Shown: positions 62,061-64,000 of the stretch, piece after piece
Position numbering within the stretch: position 1 is the stretch's first letter
How the letters are laid out: every line of letters starts with the position of its first letter
Assembly (NCBI GenBank): GCA_010909725.1
Contig: JAACMV010000020.1
Span: forward strand, 682,001-746,000
Length of the DNA stretch: 64,000 nucleotides
Direction: 5' to 3'
Source: Picochlorum sp. 'celeri'
Taxonomy: Eukaryota > Chlorophyta > Trebouxiophyceae
Program-made: the position numbers and the translations under genes
The notes under the pieces: model-generated
The model's database searches: none
Seen by the model: only the letters and a program-made list of their open reading frames with translations
Told to the model about the DNA's origin: nothing

Positions 62061-63170
62061 TCAAATAGACAGGAGGATGAATGAAAACGCCATGACACCC
62101 ATACCTGCCAGACAAGATACCGTCACGTATTTATTATTCGGATCAAACGAAAATGCTGCGGGGAGAAGCTCCATGACGGATATGTACACCATGATCCCAG
62201 CAACAAGACCAAATGCAATTGCAAATGCCAAATCGCCTGCATCTCGGAAGGCAAAATATGCTATCATACCGCCAAGTGGTTCTGCCAAGCTTGGAATTAA
62301 CGTCCAGAAAAATGCTTTCAGTCTTGAGCCTGTTGCATAGTATACTGGCATGGCGATACAAAAGCCTTCAGGAATATTATGAACGGATATGGCAATTGCA
62401 ATCGTTGCACCGAACTTTGAATCTTTCAATGCTCCCAAGAGTACAGCCATGCCTTCTGGAAAGTTATGAACAGCCATGCTCACAGCAACCAACAGGCTCA
62501 TCCGCTGCAATATCTTTCGCTTTTTCAACTCTGCATCATCCGTGTGGGTCACACCTTTATCTTCCTGCTTCAGGTCGAGCTCTATCGGGGCGAGACTATT
62601 AAAGTCCTTGGGAATGACATCACATCCGACATCGGTCGCGTCTTGACCCACAGGAATGCCAGTGTCCTCATCATGCTCGGCAGTGTCATCACTAGGTGGA
62701 CACTCAATATCCTTCTCATCAGCAGATGATTGAACATCTCCCTTCTTGCCTTTGAAACTTCTTCTAATTCTTTTAAAGCTACGACTCGCCATCTGGAGTG
62801 ACAGGTTTGCATATGGCGACGCCATCTTGCTAACCTTGTCAAAGACAAAGACCAGTGTGCACCCAGCATAGAATAGCAGCATGGCATATCGTATCGCCGC
62901 ACCCTCCGAGTATCCAGCCGCTTCAAACGACCCAATACACCCTTCTACTAAAATTTCTACGAGAGATACAAATATCATTAATCCAGCCGCAAATGCAAGC
63001 CCGATGCTCAGCCAGACAGTGTTGGATTGCTTCAAGAAGATGACTGCAAGGAAACCAACCATGGATGCCGCTCCAGCGATACAAACCATTGCAAATGCTA
63101 TTCCAACATTGTTCTCTTCGCCCGTAGGGTATGCCATAGCATCGATGGAGGTGTCATTCGCGTCTGCCAT
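62061..63170 (-). CDS. ZIP-family zinc/iron transporter (ZupT-like)
   Basis: A 369-residue membrane protein. Eight spans: GIAFAMVCIAGAASMVGFLA at the N terminus, IGLAFAAGLMIFVSLVEILV, LLFYAGCTLVFVFD, a long variable loop with acidic residues (about 125-220), then the metal-binding signatures SMAVHNFPEGMAVLLGAL and ISVHNIPEGFCIAMPVYY, ending with GIMVYISVMELLPAAF and GVMAFSFILLS. HN-x-PEG in spans 4 and 5 is the metal pathway of ZIPs; the arrangement is ZupT-like. It brings Zn or Fe to the cytosol. The cellular membrane is not determinable. Confidence 0.93.
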   Translation of the reverse strand: MADANDTSIDAMAYPTGEENNVGIAFAMVCIAGAASMVGFLAVIFLKQSNTVWLSIGLAFAAGLMIFVSLVEILVEGCIGSFEAAGYSEGAAIRYAMLLFYAGCTLVFVFDKVSKMASPYANLSLQMASRSFKRIRRSFKGKKGDVQSSADEKDIECPPSDDTAEHDEDTGIPVGQDATDVGCDVIPKDFNSLAPIELDLKQEDKGVTHTDDAELKKRKILQRMSLLVAVSMAVHNFPEGMAVLLGALKDSKFGATIAIAISVHNIPEGFCIAMPVYYATGSRLKAFFWTLIPSLAEPLGGMIAYFAFRDAGDLAFAIAFGLVAGIMVYISVMELLPAAFSFDPNNKYVTVSCLAGMGVMAFSFILLSI

Positions 63171-63500
63171 GATGCCTCCAAGTATTCAAAGACAACTCGT
63201 GGAGCTGCCCCTGGTGAGCAAAACGTTGGGTGTTCAATTCAGGAAAATAGCCTCGCAGGAGACGTTTGGTATTCAGGCATGCATACAAATATAAATAAAT
63301 AAATAGTTTCCAGATCGAACCAGTATGCCGGCTTGTAAAAAGTATCGTCAGTGCTCTCGCGTGTGCAAGGCGCGTGTCTTTTGGTCACGTGCCCGTACCC
63401 GGAACCGTCACATCTATGATCAGATATGGTGGCTGAAACCATTTGAGAGAGACTACTGAGAGAGACTCCAGTCATCTATCGATGTGATCTTATGCAAGAA
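63171..63500. other. Spacer between ZIP transporter and RUS gene
   Basis: About 330 bases with AAATAAATAAATA near 63290. No gene seen. Confidence 0.45.
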
Positions 63501-64000
63501 TCATTCCTTCTTTTTCAATGAGATCCTCGAGGAACCCTGGTTGAGCAACACAGGATCCATGGTCCATGGGGACTGTTTCAAAGCCTCCATGAAGCGAGCA
63601 ACCATTCTCTGGCTCACTGGTGCACTCATGCCCATACACAATGCGTCGAGGTACGCTCTGATAATATCTTCTCCTGATATGCATCTGTCTGTCAGAAAGA
63701 CGTAGATTCTATGTCGTTTCATCGTGGACTGAACAATACAATGCATGGCTTGAGCATCATCAAACACATCAACAAGCCTCTTGATAGCAGCTGGATCACG
63801 CCTCTGTACACTGTCTAAACTCGGAGCAATCACAATATCAATGTTTGAAAAGGGCACTGTACCCAGAAAAGGTATCCCTGGCAGCAAAGGTTCCAGTCGT
63901 GCCACCTGTTCTGGTACAAGTATCTGCTGCTCCTTCTGCAGCCATGCATGAAAAAGAATACCCAACCGAAATCTATTTAACCGAGTGATACGCAGGCACC
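63501..64000 (-). CDS. RUS (root UVB sensitive, DUF647) protein, C-terminal part
   Basis: The frame is open to the window edge, so this is the 3' part (about 165 codons) of a gene that continues beyond the right edge. RLGILFHAWLQ, VPEQVARLEPLLPG, and the C-terminal string MKRHRIYVFLTDRCISGEDII match the C-terminal portion of the plant/animal RUS proteins. In Arabidopsis RUS1/RUS2 interact and mediate UV-B sensing and vitamin-B6-related development. Stop at 63501-63503. Confidence 0.75.
   Translation of the reverse strand, partial: CLRITRLNRFRLGILFHAWLQKEQQILVPEQVARLEPLLPGIPFLGTVPFSNIDIVIAPSLDSVQRRDPAAIKRLVDVFDDAQAMHCIVQSTMKRHRIYVFLTDRCISGEDIIRAYLDALCMGMSAPVSQRMVARFMEALKQSPWTMDPVLLNQGSSRISLKKKE

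Overview
This is nuclear DNA of a photosynthetic eukaryote with a compact genome. The genes use the standard code and are mostly single-exon. They carry short GT-AG introns that cluster near the 5' ends, and they alternate strand with little spacer. Plastid markers include an ORANGE-type DnaJ-like protein, the plastid-division dynamin DRP5B/ARC5, a plastid-type site-2 protease, a lumenal FKBP, a BPG2-like circularly permuted GTPase, a long peptidase-U32 protein and a plant-type adenosylhomocysteinase. The plastid proteins have plain transit-like N termini and no visible signal peptide in front. That favours a primary-plastid alga, most likely of the green lineage. I cannot name the species; the lineage call rests mainly on ORANGE, DRP5B and the adenosylhomocysteinase.

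Layout. 0-1 kb: 3' end of DRP5B. 1.2-8 kb: accessory region with a 12-repeat ankyrin protein, a tandemly duplicated pair of unrecognised genes (the duplication includes flanking DNA) and a 515-residue unknown protein with an internal repeat. 8.3 kb: an intron-containing tRNA, probably Gln(CTG). 8.8-30.6 kb: housekeeping block with an NmrA-like reductase, SDA1, HIR/SPFH protein, ORANGE, DNA ligase I, RseP-type protease, adenosylhomocysteinase, phosphopantetheinyl transferase, a cupredoxin-like protein, RecX, a small membrane protein, a Dbp4/DDX10 helicase, a GHMP kinase and a Spinster-like transporter. 30.8-34.8 kb: second accessory region with an ankyrin protein ending in an RGG tail and a secreted PAN plus BspA-like-repeat protein. 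35.4-64 kb: second housekeeping block with lumenal FKBP, mercaptopyruvate sulfurtransferase, a HugZ-like protein, METTL17/Rsm22, Rce1, MRE11, BPG2-like GTPase, a PCNA-like clamp, a SP1/MULAN-type E3 ligase, tryptophan synthase beta, organellar valyl-tRNA synthetase, a KIAA0930-like protein, PHF5A, peptidase U32, HPPK-DHPS, an MBL-fold protein, a ZIP transporter and the 3' part of a RUS (DUF647) protein.

There are no operons; neighbours mostly do unrelated jobs. Themes that recur are plastid upkeep (ORANGE, site-2 protease, FKBP, BPG2, ARC5, TrpB, U32, possibly the ValRS), replication and repair (LIG1, PCNA, MRE11, RecX) and ribosome assembly (SDA1, Dbp4, METTL17). I reconstructed 18 introns by joining reading frames across GT-AG sites and checking the joined protein against the family; all coordinates were worked out by hand. 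The least explained material is in the two ankyrin-containing accessory regions, where three proteins seem to share a novel N-terminal motif.
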